From an uncultured Spirochaetales bacterium (GTDB taxonomy: Bacteria > Spirochaetota > Spirochaetia > Sphaerochaetales > Sphaerochaetaceae): a DNA stretch of 32,045 nt. Made by a program: the position numbers and the translations under genes. The notes beneath the pieces were generated by a model, which did no database searches, was not told the origin of the DNA, and saw only the letters and a list, made by a program, of their open reading frames with translations. Shown piece after piece: positions 7,866 through 15,567 of the stretch. The stretch spans positions 1 to 32,045 of the forward strand of contig CADBSO010000030.1 of assembly GCA_902797395.1 (NCBI GenBank), written 5' to 3'. Position 1 is the stretch's first letter. The number at the start of each line of letters is the position of its first letter.

Positions 7866-8953
7866 CAGCTTGATACCCTTGAGGCCCCTATGAGCGCCAC
7901 TGCCAATATTCCGACAATTGGAACGGTTACCGCCGCGAACGGGGCGATCAGTCCCTGTTTTGCCATGAGCGTGAAAGCCATATCCAATGAATAATACACC
8001 ACGCCCAGCGCCAGTGAACTTATGATTGAGAACATGAGCGCGTTCTTTTTGTTCTTTAGGTTCGACGCGAGCGAAATCAGTATCATTATGAGTGCGGTGA
8101 AGGGGTTGAATATGCGCTTGTAGAAATCCGTTGACTTCTGAGCGTGCATTTGCGATGAGATGTGCTTTATTGTTTTCAAATAGCTTATCGCATTGCGGAT
8201 TCCCATTGTTTTCACATCTTCGCCCTCAGCCCTGAAGAATCTTGGTTCCAGAATGAACGAGTCTATCTCGTAGGTGTCGTGGTGCGTTGCGGAATGTACG
8301 GGCGAGTCGATGTCGAACTTATGCACAATCGCATTTTTCAGAATCCATTTCCCGCTTTTATTGTCGTATTCGGCGCTGTCCGCCATGATTTTCTCATCCA
8401 ACGTGTTTTCCGGCGTGAAAGTCGCTATATCGAGTTTTTCCAGCCTTTGCCTGTTGTCCACATATCTTGACGCGCGTATGGTGATGTTGTTCTCTCTGTC
8501 GGATAGTGATACGTTCCTGTTGTCTTTGGAGAATGAACTGGAGGCGTTTGTGAATTCGATTTTCTTCTGATCGTACTTCAAATCGAACGGAATCTTCACT
8601 TTTTCATTGAACAGGAAGAATCCGGCGGTGAATCCGATTGCGATTATTATTATCGGAAGTATTATCCTCTTGTATGATATTCCTGCGGACAGAAAGCATA
8701 TGAATTCGTTGTTTGAGTATAGCGAGGATATGAAATATGTCGTCGCGAACAGCAGTGAGGGGCCGACTACCAGGCTTATGGAATTCGGAAAGTGCAGAAG
8801 CATCAGCATCAGCATCTGCACGGCTTTCATATGCGAGTACATTTGGAAGCTGATGAACATTTCGATTATCATCATCATGAATGATGTCAGCAGGGTGGTG
8901 TAAAGGCTCAGCCTTATGAAATTCCTTGAAATGTATTTGTCCAGAAGGATCAT
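7865..8953 (-). CDS. lptG: LptG/LptF-type lipopolysaccharide/lipid export permease (second gene)
   Basis: YjgP/YjgQ-family inner-membrane permease, 362 residues, usually paired with a second copy and the LptB ATPase to extract lipopolysaccharide (or an analogous lipid) from the inner membrane. The N-terminus MILLDKYISRNFIR followed by a membrane helix is typical. Residues about 20-120 hold two or three helices, the centre (about 125-265) is the periplasmic jelly-roll domain, and three C-terminal helices follow from KRIFNPFTALIMILISLAS. The ATG at 8953 overlaps the preceding stop codon (ATGA), a standard coupling; an earlier Met would add six residues. lptB and lptC are not in the window. Which of the pair is LptF and which is LptG is assigned by order only. 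Confidence 0.85.
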   Translation of the reverse strand: MILLDKYISRNFIRLSLYTTLLTSFMMMIIEMFISFQMYSHMKAVQMLMLMLLHFPNSISLVVGPSLLFATTYFISSLYSNNEFICFLSAGISYKRIILPIIIIAIGFTAGFFLFNEKVKIPFDLKYDQKKIEFTNASSSFSKDNRNVSLSDRENNITIRASRYVDNRQRLEKLDIATFTPENTLDEKIMADSAEYDNKSGKWILKNAIVHKFDIDSPVHSATHHDTYEIDSFILEPRFFRAEGEDVKTMGIRNAISYLKTIKHISSQMHAQKSTDFYKRIFNPFTALIMILISLASNLKNKKNALMFSIISSLALGVVYYSLDMAFTLMAKQGLIAPFAAVTVPIVGILAVALIGASRVSS

Positions 8954-10251
8954 GTCTTGTTCTGCCTCCATAGCAGAATCGCAGCAACGACCAGGAAAAG
9001 CGCATCAGGGAAAAAGAGCTTCCACATGAAAGGCTTCTCATAATTCGTTAGCGATGAGAATTGCGCGAAGAAAAGCATGCTCCAATAGGCTACGGATATG
9101 ACCATGGAGATGGCGAATCCGATAAGCTTGCCGTGTTTGACTTTGAAGAACGAAAGCGGGAACGCCAGCAGAGCGAGAACCATGCATGCGATTGAAAGCG
9201 AGATTCTCTTGTAAAGTTCGGTTTCGTTGTAGACGCGTCTGAATGTTATCGTATTCTTTCTGCCCGTCTTCATGTATTTGCTGTAGTTGTCGGACACTTT
9301 TCCGATATTCTGGAAGATGTTGTTGGAATTCGTCATCTTGTAGATATCGCTGATGCTGCTTGTAGCGGTTACGGCCGCATCGTACATCTCTTTGCTTTTC
9401 GCAATCGCATTGTTCGCTTCCGTTTTCTTTTCGCTGCTTATGACCTTTAGAAGCTCCTTGGTCTTGACCTGAGTGCTGTTCGGTTCTCCGAATGAAGGGA
9501 GCAGCGATGTCATATCTATCGAATACACCATGTCTTTTGAGCTCGCGAGGGTGTATTTCCTGTCATCCTGAGTCGATGTGAACATTATCTGAGGTTCGAA
9601 CAATACGAGCTGATATACGTAGCTGTCTTTGCTTCTCTGCTGTATTTTTCCGGATTTGGCGACTACAAGCCTTGCCTGTTCCGGGTTTGAGGAGTCGATT
9701 ATGCGTATGTCATCGATGTTCTCGCCGCGGACCTGGCCTACCGAGACGCTTACCGATCCTATGGTGGATACACTGTTCGGCTTCAATGCTATCGTAGGCA
9801 TGTTCCTTATTACCCTGGCATAGACTATCTTGTATTGATCGGCTGCCCAGGGGTTTACCGTATCGGCTATCCAATATGTTCCCAATCCGGTCAGAATTGA
9901 CATGAACAGCAGGGGCTTGAATATCGATCTGAGGCTCATTCCCAGCGAACGCATGGCCAGTATCTCGTTTTTGCTGGCCAGGTCTCCGGTCAGCATTGCG
10001 ACTGAAGTGAGGGTGCTGAACGGAAAGGTGAATATCAGGAATTGCGGCGTGGACAGCAGCACCAGTTCGATTATGATTCTTATCGAGAGGTTCTTCACTT
10101 CGTCACGCTGCAATATCAGCAGAATCTGGTTTATGAAATATATGAAGAAGAAGAACATGAATGACAGGGTGAAGTTTATTATGAACTCCTTGCACAAGTA
10201 TGTGAAAAGAAGCTTCGGCCTCATGCTCATGTTCAGCTTAAATGCGCTCAT
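8950..10251 (-). CDS. lptF: LptF/LptG-type lipopolysaccharide/lipid export permease (first gene)
   Basis: First gene of the export-permease pair, 433 residues from the Met at 10251. The N-terminal helix region reads RPKLLFTYLCKEFIINF and is followed by helices near residues 20-45, 55-80 and 100-125. GDLASKNEILAMRSLGMS is the conserved cytoplasmic coupling loop that contacts the ATPase. A periplasmic domain follows, somewhat longer than in E. coli, with an Ala/Ser/Lys-rich insert around KKTEANNAIAKSKEMYDAA. Three C-terminal helices close the protein. The start is uncertain: a TATAAT (10264-10259 on this strand) ends seven bases before this ATG, implying a leaderless message. Methionines at residues 8 and 10 are alternatives. 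Confidence 0.85.
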   Translation of the reverse strand: MSAFKLNMSMRPKLLFTYLCKEFIINFTLSFMFFFFIYFINQILLILQRDEVKNLSIRIIIELVLLSTPQFLIFTFPFSTLTSVAMLTGDLASKNEILAMRSLGMSLRSIFKPLLFMSILTGLGTYWIADTVNPWAADQYKIVYARVIRNMPTIALKPNSVSTIGSVSVSVGQVRGENIDDIRIIDSSNPEQARLVVAKSGKIQQRSKDSYVYQLVLFEPQIMFTSTQDDRKYTLASSKDMVYSIDMTSLLPSFGEPNSTQVKTKELLKVISSEKKTEANNAIAKSKEMYDAAVTATSSISDIYKMTNSNNIFQNIGKVSDNYSKYMKTGRKNTITFRRVYNETELYKRISLSIACMVLALLAFPLSFFKVKHGKLIGFAISMVISVAYWSMLFFAQFSSLTNYEKPFMWKLFFPDALFLVVAAILLWRQNKT

Positions 10252-10258
10252 TCTTTGA

Positions 10259-10264
10259 ATTATA
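10259..10264 (-). promoter_or_regulatory. Predicted -10 box for the lptF-lptG operon
   Basis: TATAAT on the minus strand. The 17-base-spaced -35 candidate (TTACAT, 10287-10282) is weak. The box ends seven bases before the lptF ATG, so the message may be leaderless. Confidence 0.4.
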
Positions 10265-10299
10265 TCAAAAAGGCGAATAATATGTAATGTCGTTTGCAA

Positions 10300-10328
10300 T
10301 TGACAATTTGATTGCATTCTATTAGAAT
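10300..10328 (+). promoter_or_regulatory. Predicted sigma-70 promoter of the zinc-ribbon/cmk/rpoZ/miaA operon
   Basis: A consensus TTGACA (10300-10305), a 17-base spacer and TAGAAT (10323-10328). It is the strongest forward promoter in the divergent region between lptF and the plus-strand operon. It leaves an approximately 100-base leader before the first ATG at 10432. Confidence 0.7.
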
Positions 10329-10431
10329 ACACTAGTTAAATCGCTTTGAAGGGCGTTTGCAATGGATGAAGCGTGTCATATGGCATTTTTTCATCTGGCA
10401 AGCGCGCTTGAATGGGCAATTAGGGGTGCTT

Positions 10432-10602
10432 ATGGCAAAAACACACAGGGGCACGGGGCTTGCCGAGCTGACGAAGAAGGGCAGAGGCGAGTGTCCGAGC
10501 TGCAAAAGGACTGGAATCAAGCTTCTTTATGAAGTCGGGGATGATGCGAACAAGATGAATGTTTGCAAAGAGTGCAACAAGAAGCTGAGCAAGAAGAAAT
10601 GA
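10432..10602 (+). CDS. Small zinc-ribbon protein
   Basis: A 56-residue basic protein with two CxxC knuckles, Cys21-Cys24 (CPSC) and Cys45-Cys48 (CKEC), separated by 20 residues, as in small zinc ribbons. The N-terminus MAKTHRGTG and the tail KKLSKKK are strongly positive, suggesting RNA or ribosome contact. AGGGG lies six bases before the ATG. Its stop overlaps the start of the cytidylate kinase gene (ATGA), so the two are coupled. An exact function is not known to me. Confidence 0.75.
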   Translation: MAKTHRGTGLAELTKKGRGECPSCKRTGIKLLYEVGDDANKMNVCKECNKKLSKKK

Positions 10603-11120
10603 GAATCGCGATTTCCGGGCTTTCCGGTTGCGGGAATACCACAGTGTCTGGTCTCGTTGCCGGAAAACTGGGATTTGAGGTCATAAACTATACGTTCAGG
10701 AATATGGCGGAGGAGAGGGGCATTTCCTTTTCGAAGATGTGCGCTTTGGCCAGAGGCGATGATGGTTATGACCTTGAGCTTGATGCGAAGCAGGTGAGCC
10801 TTGCAATGGCGCGTGACAATTGCGTTTTGGCTTCGCGGCTTGCGATATGGATGCTTAAAGAGGCTGATTTCAAGTTTTATATCAATGTCAGCGCGCAGTA
10901 GAGATCCAGGCGCATCCACAAGCGCGAAGGCGGCAGTCTTGAGGATAGGATTGCGGAGACCAAGGCTCGCGATAGTTCGGATACCGAGAGGTATAAGAGG
11001 ATTTACGGCATAGACAACACCAAGCCGGAGGAAGTCGCCGATTATGTGATAAGCGACGATGGAATGTCCGCCGAACAGATTGCTGATTTCATAGTATCGC
11101 ATGTCAGAACCGGCAGGTGA
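10599..11120 (+). pseudogene. cmk: Cytidylate kinase-like gene interrupted by one in-frame TAG
   Basis: A full-length family member would be 173 residues, phosphorylating CMP/dCMP. The N-terminal half has the P-loop variant GLSGCGNTT (residues 7-15), which I recall as usual for the spirochaete/archaeal-type cytidylate kinases. Codon 101 (10899-10901) is TAG, after FYINVSAQ. The same frame continues without a shift: RSRRIHKREGGSLEDRI, then AETKARDSSDTERYKRIYG and ending HVRTGR before TGA at 11118-11120. Both halves are well conserved, so the interruption is a single nonsense codon, not a decayed gene. The possibilities are a sequencing error, recent inactivation with another kinase elsewhere, or readthrough. 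TAG is used as a normal stop by other genes here (cas9, cas1), which argues against global recoding. Confidence 0.8.
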
Positions 11121-11174
11121 GGTTTCAGGCTGGTCGCATCATGTTTTATCGGTTGCGAGCCGTATGGAGGGCGA

Positions 11175-11408
11175 ATGGATTACAGAATTCCGTTGGATGA
11201 GATCATCGATTACAAGGGAAATATGTATAAGCTGTCTGCTTTGGCTATAAAAGAGGCCATCAGGCTGTCAAATGAGGATCCGGAGGATTTGAAGAAGGAA
11301 TACGGTGATTCCAAGATCGCTGCGATTGCTCTCTCGAAGGCCTTTTCCGGCGATATAAAATACACGGACAATTGCGAGAAGCTTCAAGCGGAAGCCAGGA
11401 AGAAGTAA
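11175..11408 (+). CDS. rpoZ: RNA polymerase omega subunit-like protein
   Basis: A 77-residue protein with the layout of spirochaete omega subunits: IPLDEIIDYKGNMYKLSALAIKEAIRL, followed by a linker and SKIAAIALSKAFSGDIKY. Omega binds the beta-prime C-terminus and helps RNA polymerase assembly. The match rests on length, the N-terminal pattern (a helix after a conserved Asn/Tyr) and the gene context next to cmk and miaA. Identity is weak enough that a hypothetical protein is the fallback. GGAGG lies a few bases before the ATG. One base separates its stop from the apparent miaA start. Confidence 0.6.
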   Translation: MDYRIPLDEIIDYKGNMYKLSALAIKEAIRLSNEDPEDLKKEYGDSKIAAIALSKAFSGDIKYTDNCEKLQAEARKK

Positions 11409-11409
11409 T

Positions 11410-12309
11410 ACGCAAGGCAAAAAGACTGTCTACCTCGTTTTCGGCCCGACTGCTGTCGGCAAAAGCGAGGTCATATCCTTTTTAGCGGAAAGAAGGGACA
11501 TTTCCCTGATAAGCGCGGATAGCGTTCAGGTATTCAAGGGTCTTGATATAGCGAGCGCCAAGCCGTCCAGAGAGGAAATGAGCAAATATCCGCATTATCT
11601 TATAGACATCAGGTCTCCTTTCGAGAACTTCAATGTGTCGGATTTCATAAAATGCGCAGATGAGGCTGTGGATGATTGTCTCAGCAAGGGAAGAATTCCA
11701 GTCGTCTCCGGCGGCTCCGCATATTATTTCAAGCATTTCGTCTATGGTTTGAGCGATGCTCCCGCATGTAATCCGGAAGTCAGGAGTGAGGTGGAGCACA
11801 TGCTTGAGGACAAGGGGCTTGATTATCTGTACAGCGAGCTCGAGCGGGTGGATTCGGTTTCTGCGCAAAGAATCGGACGCAATAACACGAACAGGATCAA
11901 AAGGGCATTGGAAGTCCATATGCAATCGGGTCGTCCGCTTTCCAGCTTCAGGATTCCGGATATCCCGAGGGACAAGTATGATTTCAAGGCATTCGCATTG
12001 TTTAGGGATAGGGATGAGCTTGTAGGGAGAATAAGAAGCCGTCTTGATGCCATGTTTGACAACGGAATCATTGAGGAAATTGACACATTGAAGCGAATAG
12101 GACTGACGCTTGAGAATCAGAGCATGAATAGCATAGGCTACAAGGAGTTTTTCCTGTATGATGATTTGAATGTGATCAGACAGGCTATCGCTATGAACAC
12201 GATCCACTATTCCAAAAGGCAGATGACATTCTTCAGATCGCTGCAATCGAAGCGCTTGCCGATCAAGTGGATTCGTTTGGGGAGCAACAGAAGCTATGAC
12301 AGAATTTGA
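11410..12309 (+). CDS. miaA: tRNA dimethylallyltransferase with apparent ACG start
   Basis: MiaA adds the isopentenyl group to N6 of A37 in tRNAs reading UNN codons. The frame encodes 299 residues, the usual length: P-loop GPTAVGKS, the SADSVQVFKGLDIASAKPS block with the catalytic Asp, HYLIDI, GGSAYYFKHFVYGL and NNTNRIKRALEVHMQSGRP. The first ATG in frame is at 11578, well after the P-loop, and no GTG or TTG occurs between the upstream stop (11356) and there. ACG at 11410 lies one base after the rpoZ stop, with AGGAAG correctly spaced upstream, exactly where an ATG is expected. It is therefore either a real ACG start or a one-base change from ATG. The 3' end overlaps the next gene by 14 bases. 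Confidence 0.88.
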   Translation, partial: TQGKKTVYLVFGPTAVGKSEVISFLAERRDISLISADSVQVFKGLDIASAKPSREEMSKYPHYLIDIRSPFENFNVSDFIKCADEAVDDCLSKGRIPVVSGGSAYYFKHFVYGLSDAPACNPEVRSEVEHMLEDKGLDYLYSELERVDSVSAQRIGRNNTNRIKRALEVHMQSGRPLSSFRIPDIPRDKYDFKAFALFRDRDELVGRIRSRLDAMFDNGIIEEIDTLKRIGLTLENQSMNSIGYKEFFLYDDLNVIRQAIAMNTIHYSKRQMTFFRSLQSKRLPIKWIRLGSNRSYDRI

Positions 12310-13462
12310 TATTGTTGCAAATGCATTGCCGGAAAGCGATACGGATGCGGCTTTTAAAAAAGGCCTTTCTGAAATCCAGTCCGACAACAATATGACGCCT
12401 GGGTACCATGTGACCATAAAGAGCGGAATCATAAAGGAAATTCCGCTTTTCATGAAGTTGCTTTTCTCAAAGGAAAAGATAATGATCATTTCCGATGATA
12501 CGGTTGCGGGCTTGTATTCCAATGGTGTTCGAAAGGGTCTGGCCGAAGCGGGTTTCGATGCATATGTCTGGACTTTCGCCGCTGGGGAGAAAAGCAAGAC
12601 CATGCCGAAGCTTGTCGAGTTTCTCCAGTTCATGTCGGAAAAGGAATTTACCAGATCGGATGTGATTCTCAGTATAGGCGGCGGGGTTGTTGCTGACATG
12701 GCAGGCTTGGCGGCTTCGCTGTACATGAGGGGTGTGAAGTTTGTTCATGTTCCTACTAATTTGCTATCGGCATGCGATTCGTGCATTTGCGGCCGCAATT
12801 ATGTGAATCTTGCGGATAGCGGCAATTCCTGCGGCTCTGTGTATTTTCCGACGGCTGTTTATATAGATACTGATGTTATCGCCAAACTGAAGAGCGATAT
12901 TTTCAATCAAGGCATGGTTGAGGTTATAAAATCGGCGATTCTTGATGGCGAGGAGTTCTTCAAGCTGGTGGAGGATGGGGACATATCCGGAAGAATCGAG
13001 GAAATCATCACAAGATGCATGAATGTCAAGAATTCGTTTTTGAGCAAATCCGAAACGGAAAGCAATGAGAGGCGCGTTTTGAATATCGGCAGGATATTTG
13101 CTCGAGCGGTTGAGCGCGTTGCCGGATCGTCAGTCGGGTATGCGAAGTCCATCGGGACTGGTTTGGCCATGACTATTCGCGCCGGCTATTCCATGGGCTA
13201 TTGTGATAAGTCAATGCTGGATCGGGTGGTTGCGCTGCTTAGGCGATATGACTTGCTGCTTGACGCTGAGCTTTCTTTTTCCGATATCAAGAATGCGGTC
13301 TTGAATGAGAACAGGATCGGAAAGGGATATTTGAATCTGGTGGTTCCTTATTCCATAGGCGACTGTCGTTTGGTTAAAGTCGAAGTCGGTGAGATTGATT
13401 CCTGGTTGCGCGGGGCGGTTGAGCATGCTGATGAGGCTGTTGCGATGCTGGCCGTTAATTGA
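12296..13462 (+). CDS. 3-dehydroquinate synthase homologue lacking zinc-binding histidines
   Basis: A 388-residue protein of the AroB fold. The NAD-binding part is clear: AAGEKSKT, then SIGGGVVADMAGLAASLYMRG, then HVPTNLL and later VEVIKSAI, which keeps the glutamate ligand. The active site is altered. The family DSSVGGKTGVN reads DSCICGRNYVN (lysine replaced by Arg167). The metal motif HTFGH reads RIFAR (Arg266 and Arg270 in place of both histidines). The HGEAV motif reads IGTGL, and no histidine occurs in that region. It is unlikely to make dehydroquinate as AroB does; it may be a pseudoenzyme or have another role. The start overlaps miaA. A downstream Met at 12392 is an alternative, as the first 32 residues are not family-like. 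Confidence 0.8.
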   Translation: MTEFDIVANALPESDTDAAFKKGLSEIQSDNNMTPGYHVTIKSGIIKEIPLFMKLLFSKEKIMIISDDTVAGLYSNGVRKGLAEAGFDAYVWTFAAGEKSKTMPKLVEFLQFMSEKEFTRSDVILSIGGGVVADMAGLAASLYMRGVKFVHVPTNLLSACDSCICGRNYVNLADSGNSCGSVYFPTAVYIDTDVIAKLKSDIFNQGMVEVIKSAILDGEEFFKLVEDGDISGRIEEIITRCMNVKNSFLSKSETESNERRVLNIGRIFARAVERVAGSSVGYAKSIGTGLAMTIRAGYSMGYCDKSMLDRVVALLRRYDLLLDAELSFSDIKNAVLNENRIGKGYLNLVVPYSIGDCRLVKVEVGEIDSWLRGAVEHADEAVAMLAVN

Positions 13463-13534
13463 TCCTAAGGGGTTTTCGGAGAGTTTTGGGAAAACTTCAG
13501 GAGACAAAAGAGGGTTTTGCAGGCAATAATCAGC

Positions 13535-15073
13535 ATGGAAATATATTCGATGCTGAGCAAAACCAAAACCGGAATGCTGATGAGAGTGGAAACCGCAAAG
13601 CGCGGCGGCTTTCCGAGATTTGAGATATATTACAGAAATTCCTGCTTTGATGCGAAGGAATGTGAGGCCAAGATAAAAAACGCGGCTGTTCTTAAGAGGA
13701 TCCAATATCCGAAAGGCGTTGCCATAACTTTGGTGACCCCTAATGGAAACGTGGGCAATTGCGGAAATCTTGAGCTTGCGATTGCGATTTCGGTGCTTTG
13801 CAAGTCGCAGCGGAAGGAAAAGATTCTGATAGCGTCATCCATGAGCGCCGCAGGCGATTGCGTGGCTTCGGACATATTGCCTGCATCAGTCGTAAGGGCT
13901 TGTGAGCAGAACGGAATCGAGGATATCATTCTAAGTGAAAGCGCAAGGGGCGGAATAGAAGCGGAATTGGAAAAGAATCCGGATCGCAAGCCTTTGATGC
14001 GCTTGCATTACGCAAAGGATATTGTCGATGCTTATCAGATGTTTGCGAAAATAGAAGGTGAGCGCCGGAAAAATGAAATTTGCGCGCATGATGTTTCAGA
14101 GGAAACCAAAGCCTGTCCTGTGGCGGAAGCCGACCCGTTTTCAAATGTTGTCGGGCTTGATAATTGCAAGAGGCTGATCGCATTGGCTTTGGCTGGCAGG
14201 CATAGTCTGATGATATCCGGGCCAAGCGGTTCCGGAAAATCCCTTCTCTTGGATTGCATTGCCAGAATTCCGTTAGTTGTTCCTGAAAGGATCCGGCAGG
14301 ATGCTCAGGAGAATCTGATGATTTTGAAATCGAATGGGTCTGACCTTGCGAATATGAATGTGGCTGGGGAAGGGGATTGGGATTGCTTTTCGGCTGTTTG
14401 CGATTATGATTTGAAGGAGCTTTCCAAATCGGGCAGAGGTGGTGTGCCGAGCATAATAGCGGAAACCGGAAAGGTTTTTCTTGCGGATGATATAACGGAA
14501 TTATCGAAGTCGTCAATGTCGCTTCTGAAGGCTTGCATGAGCAGGAATGCGTATCTTTTCAGAAATGAATCGTATTCCTTGAGCGTTTCCGTCATAGCAA
14601 CTGCAAGATTGTGCCGATGCGGAAAGTTCGGCAGCAGAAACCAATCGTGCGAGTGCGGCGATAGCGCGCGAAGGTCTTATCGGAGGAGGCTGGATGAGAC
14701 GCTTGGCGAATGTTTTGATTTGACTTGTGACATTTCGGAGGAGGAATTGCCTGAAGAGGGCTTTCTTGCGGCAACGCAGGCGAATGATCATGGTCTGCTG
14801 ACTGCGATCAGGACGGCTGAGAGCATGCAGGAGAAGAGGTATGGCGAATGTGATTTGATCCGTTTCAACTCCGATTTGGTCAAAAGCGCGGATCGGAACG
14901 TAAAGGCGGAAACCATGGAAAAAGCCGTAGGCCTGTTTGGTGGCAAGGCAAGTCTCAGGGAGATCCTTCGGGCGTATTCGATTGCAAGGACGATAGCGGA
15001 TATGAATGGCCGGGAGAATATTGACGCTTCTGATGTTGAGCTTTCTTTGATTCTCGTCGGGAGACGGCGCTGA
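13535..15073 (+). CDS. Divergent ComM/YifB-type Mg-chelatase-like AAA+ ATPase
   Basis: 512 residues. The N-terminal 170 residues are the ChlI-like Lon-fold domain (IYSMLSKTKTGMLMRVE, then RGGFPRFEI and NLELAIAISVLC). The AAA+ domain has Walker A GPSGSGKS (residues 229-236), a Walker B-like stretch GKVFLADDITEL, and the cysteine cluster CRCGKFGS/CECG found in ComM. The C-terminal helical part (ASLREILRAYSIARTIAD) is typical. ComM is a branch-migration helicase in natural transformation. It departs from the family where LDRFDL is expected: it reads LGECFDL, losing the conserved arginine. An in-frame TTG at 13517 is an alternative start. It probably follows the upstream genes on one message, 72 bases downstream. 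Confidence 0.75.
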   Translation: MEIYSMLSKTKTGMLMRVETAKRGGFPRFEIYYRNSCFDAKECEAKIKNAAVLKRIQYPKGVAITLVTPNGNVGNCGNLELAIAISVLCKSQRKEKILIASSMSAAGDCVASDILPASVVRACEQNGIEDIILSESARGGIEAELEKNPDRKPLMRLHYAKDIVDAYQMFAKIEGERRKNEICAHDVSEETKACPVAEADPFSNVVGLDNCKRLIALALAGRHSLMISGPSGSGKSLLLDCIARIPLVVPERIRQDAQENLMILKSNGSDLANMNVAGEGDWDCFSAVCDYDLKELSKSGRGGVPSIIAETGKVFLADDITELSKSSMSLLKACMSRNAYLFRNESYSLSVSVIATARLCRCGKFGSRNQSCECGDSARRSYRRRLDETLGECFDLTCDISEEELPEEGFLAATQANDHGLLTAIRTAESMQEKRYGECDLIRFNSDLVKSADRNVKAETMEKAVGLFGGKASLREILRAYSIARTIADMNGRENIDASDVELSLILVGRRR

Positions 15074-15094
15074 TGCGCTTTCGGATGCGGCTTT

Positions 15095-15123
15095 TTGGAT
15101 GTCGGCGACAAATGTATTATAAT
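15095..15123 (+). promoter_or_regulatory. Predicted promoter of the RyR-domain gene, leaderless
   Basis: TTGGAT (15095-15100), a 17-base spacer and TATAAT (15118-15123). The ATG is at 15132, eight bases after the -10 box, with no ribosome-binding site. Confidence 0.5.
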
Positions 15124-15131
15124 ATCTTATT

Positions 15132-15500
15132 ATGAGGATATCTTATTCTAACAATGGAAATTCATTCGATCCGTTTGCGAAGGAGCTTGAGTCGCAAGGT
15201 GTGGAGGGATCGACTCCGTATGTTCCTGCGCCGGCCGATCTTTCCGATATAGGATTGCCTGAGGGCATTAGCGGTCTTGTTGAGAAATTGGCTGAGAACG
15301 AACATGAGGTGTGGGCATCAGGAATGATAGGCGACGGTTGGACCCACGGCATGGTATTTGACGAATTCAAGAAGACTACGCCGCGGTTGGCAAGATACAG
15401 CGAATTGAGCGAAGAGGAAAGGGATATTGACAGAAAGGCTGTAGTGCAGACGCTTAAGATGATTTTGAAGCTGGGGTATGAAATAGTTGAGAAATCATAG
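15132..15500 (+). CDS. RyR-domain protein
   Basis: A 122-residue protein whose residues about 50-120 match the RyR domain first seen in ryanodine receptors: LAENEHEVWASGMI, GDGWTHGMVFDEFKKTTPRL, YSELSEEERDIDRKAV and TLKMILKLGYEI, in that order. Bacterial RyR-domain proteins are found in phages and bacteria. They have been proposed to bind nucleotide-like ligands in signalling or defence, but no function is proven. The N-terminal 45 residues are unrecognised (DPFAKELESQGVEGSTPYVP). It lies 58 bases after the ComM-like gene but seems to have its own promoter. The downstream convergent gap contains a short repeat copy. Confidence 0.8.
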   Translation: MRISYSNNGNSFDPFAKELESQGVEGSTPYVPAPADLSDIGLPEGISGLVEKLAENEHEVWASGMIGDGWTHGMVFDEFKKTTPRLARYSELSEEERDIDRKAVVQTLKMILKLGYEIVEKS

Positions 15501-15528
15501 TCCGGCATGGGCTATCTGCTACCCGTTT

Positions 15529-15560
15529 AGGGCGCTTCTTAAAGGGCATTTCCAAAAAAT
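15529..15560 (+). repeat. Short copy of the GGGCGCTTC dispersed repeat
   Basis: TAGGGCGCTTCTTAAAGG resembles the head of the repeat at 5436. It is followed by a second partial start (GGGCATTTCCAAAAAATC). It lies between the convergent RyR and NIF3 genes, where no clear terminator hairpin is visible. Confidence 0.45.
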
Positions 15561-15567
15561 CTTACGG

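Noticed and set aside
10899..10901. TAG in cmk as evidence for a recoded genetic code
   Set aside because: cas9, cas1, the restriction gene and the array-embedded gene all end at TAG in the expected place, so TAG is a working stop codon here.
11482..12726. 414-residue minus-strand open frame
   Set aside because: It is antisense to miaA and the dehydroquinate-synthase homologue, both of which have clear family motifs.
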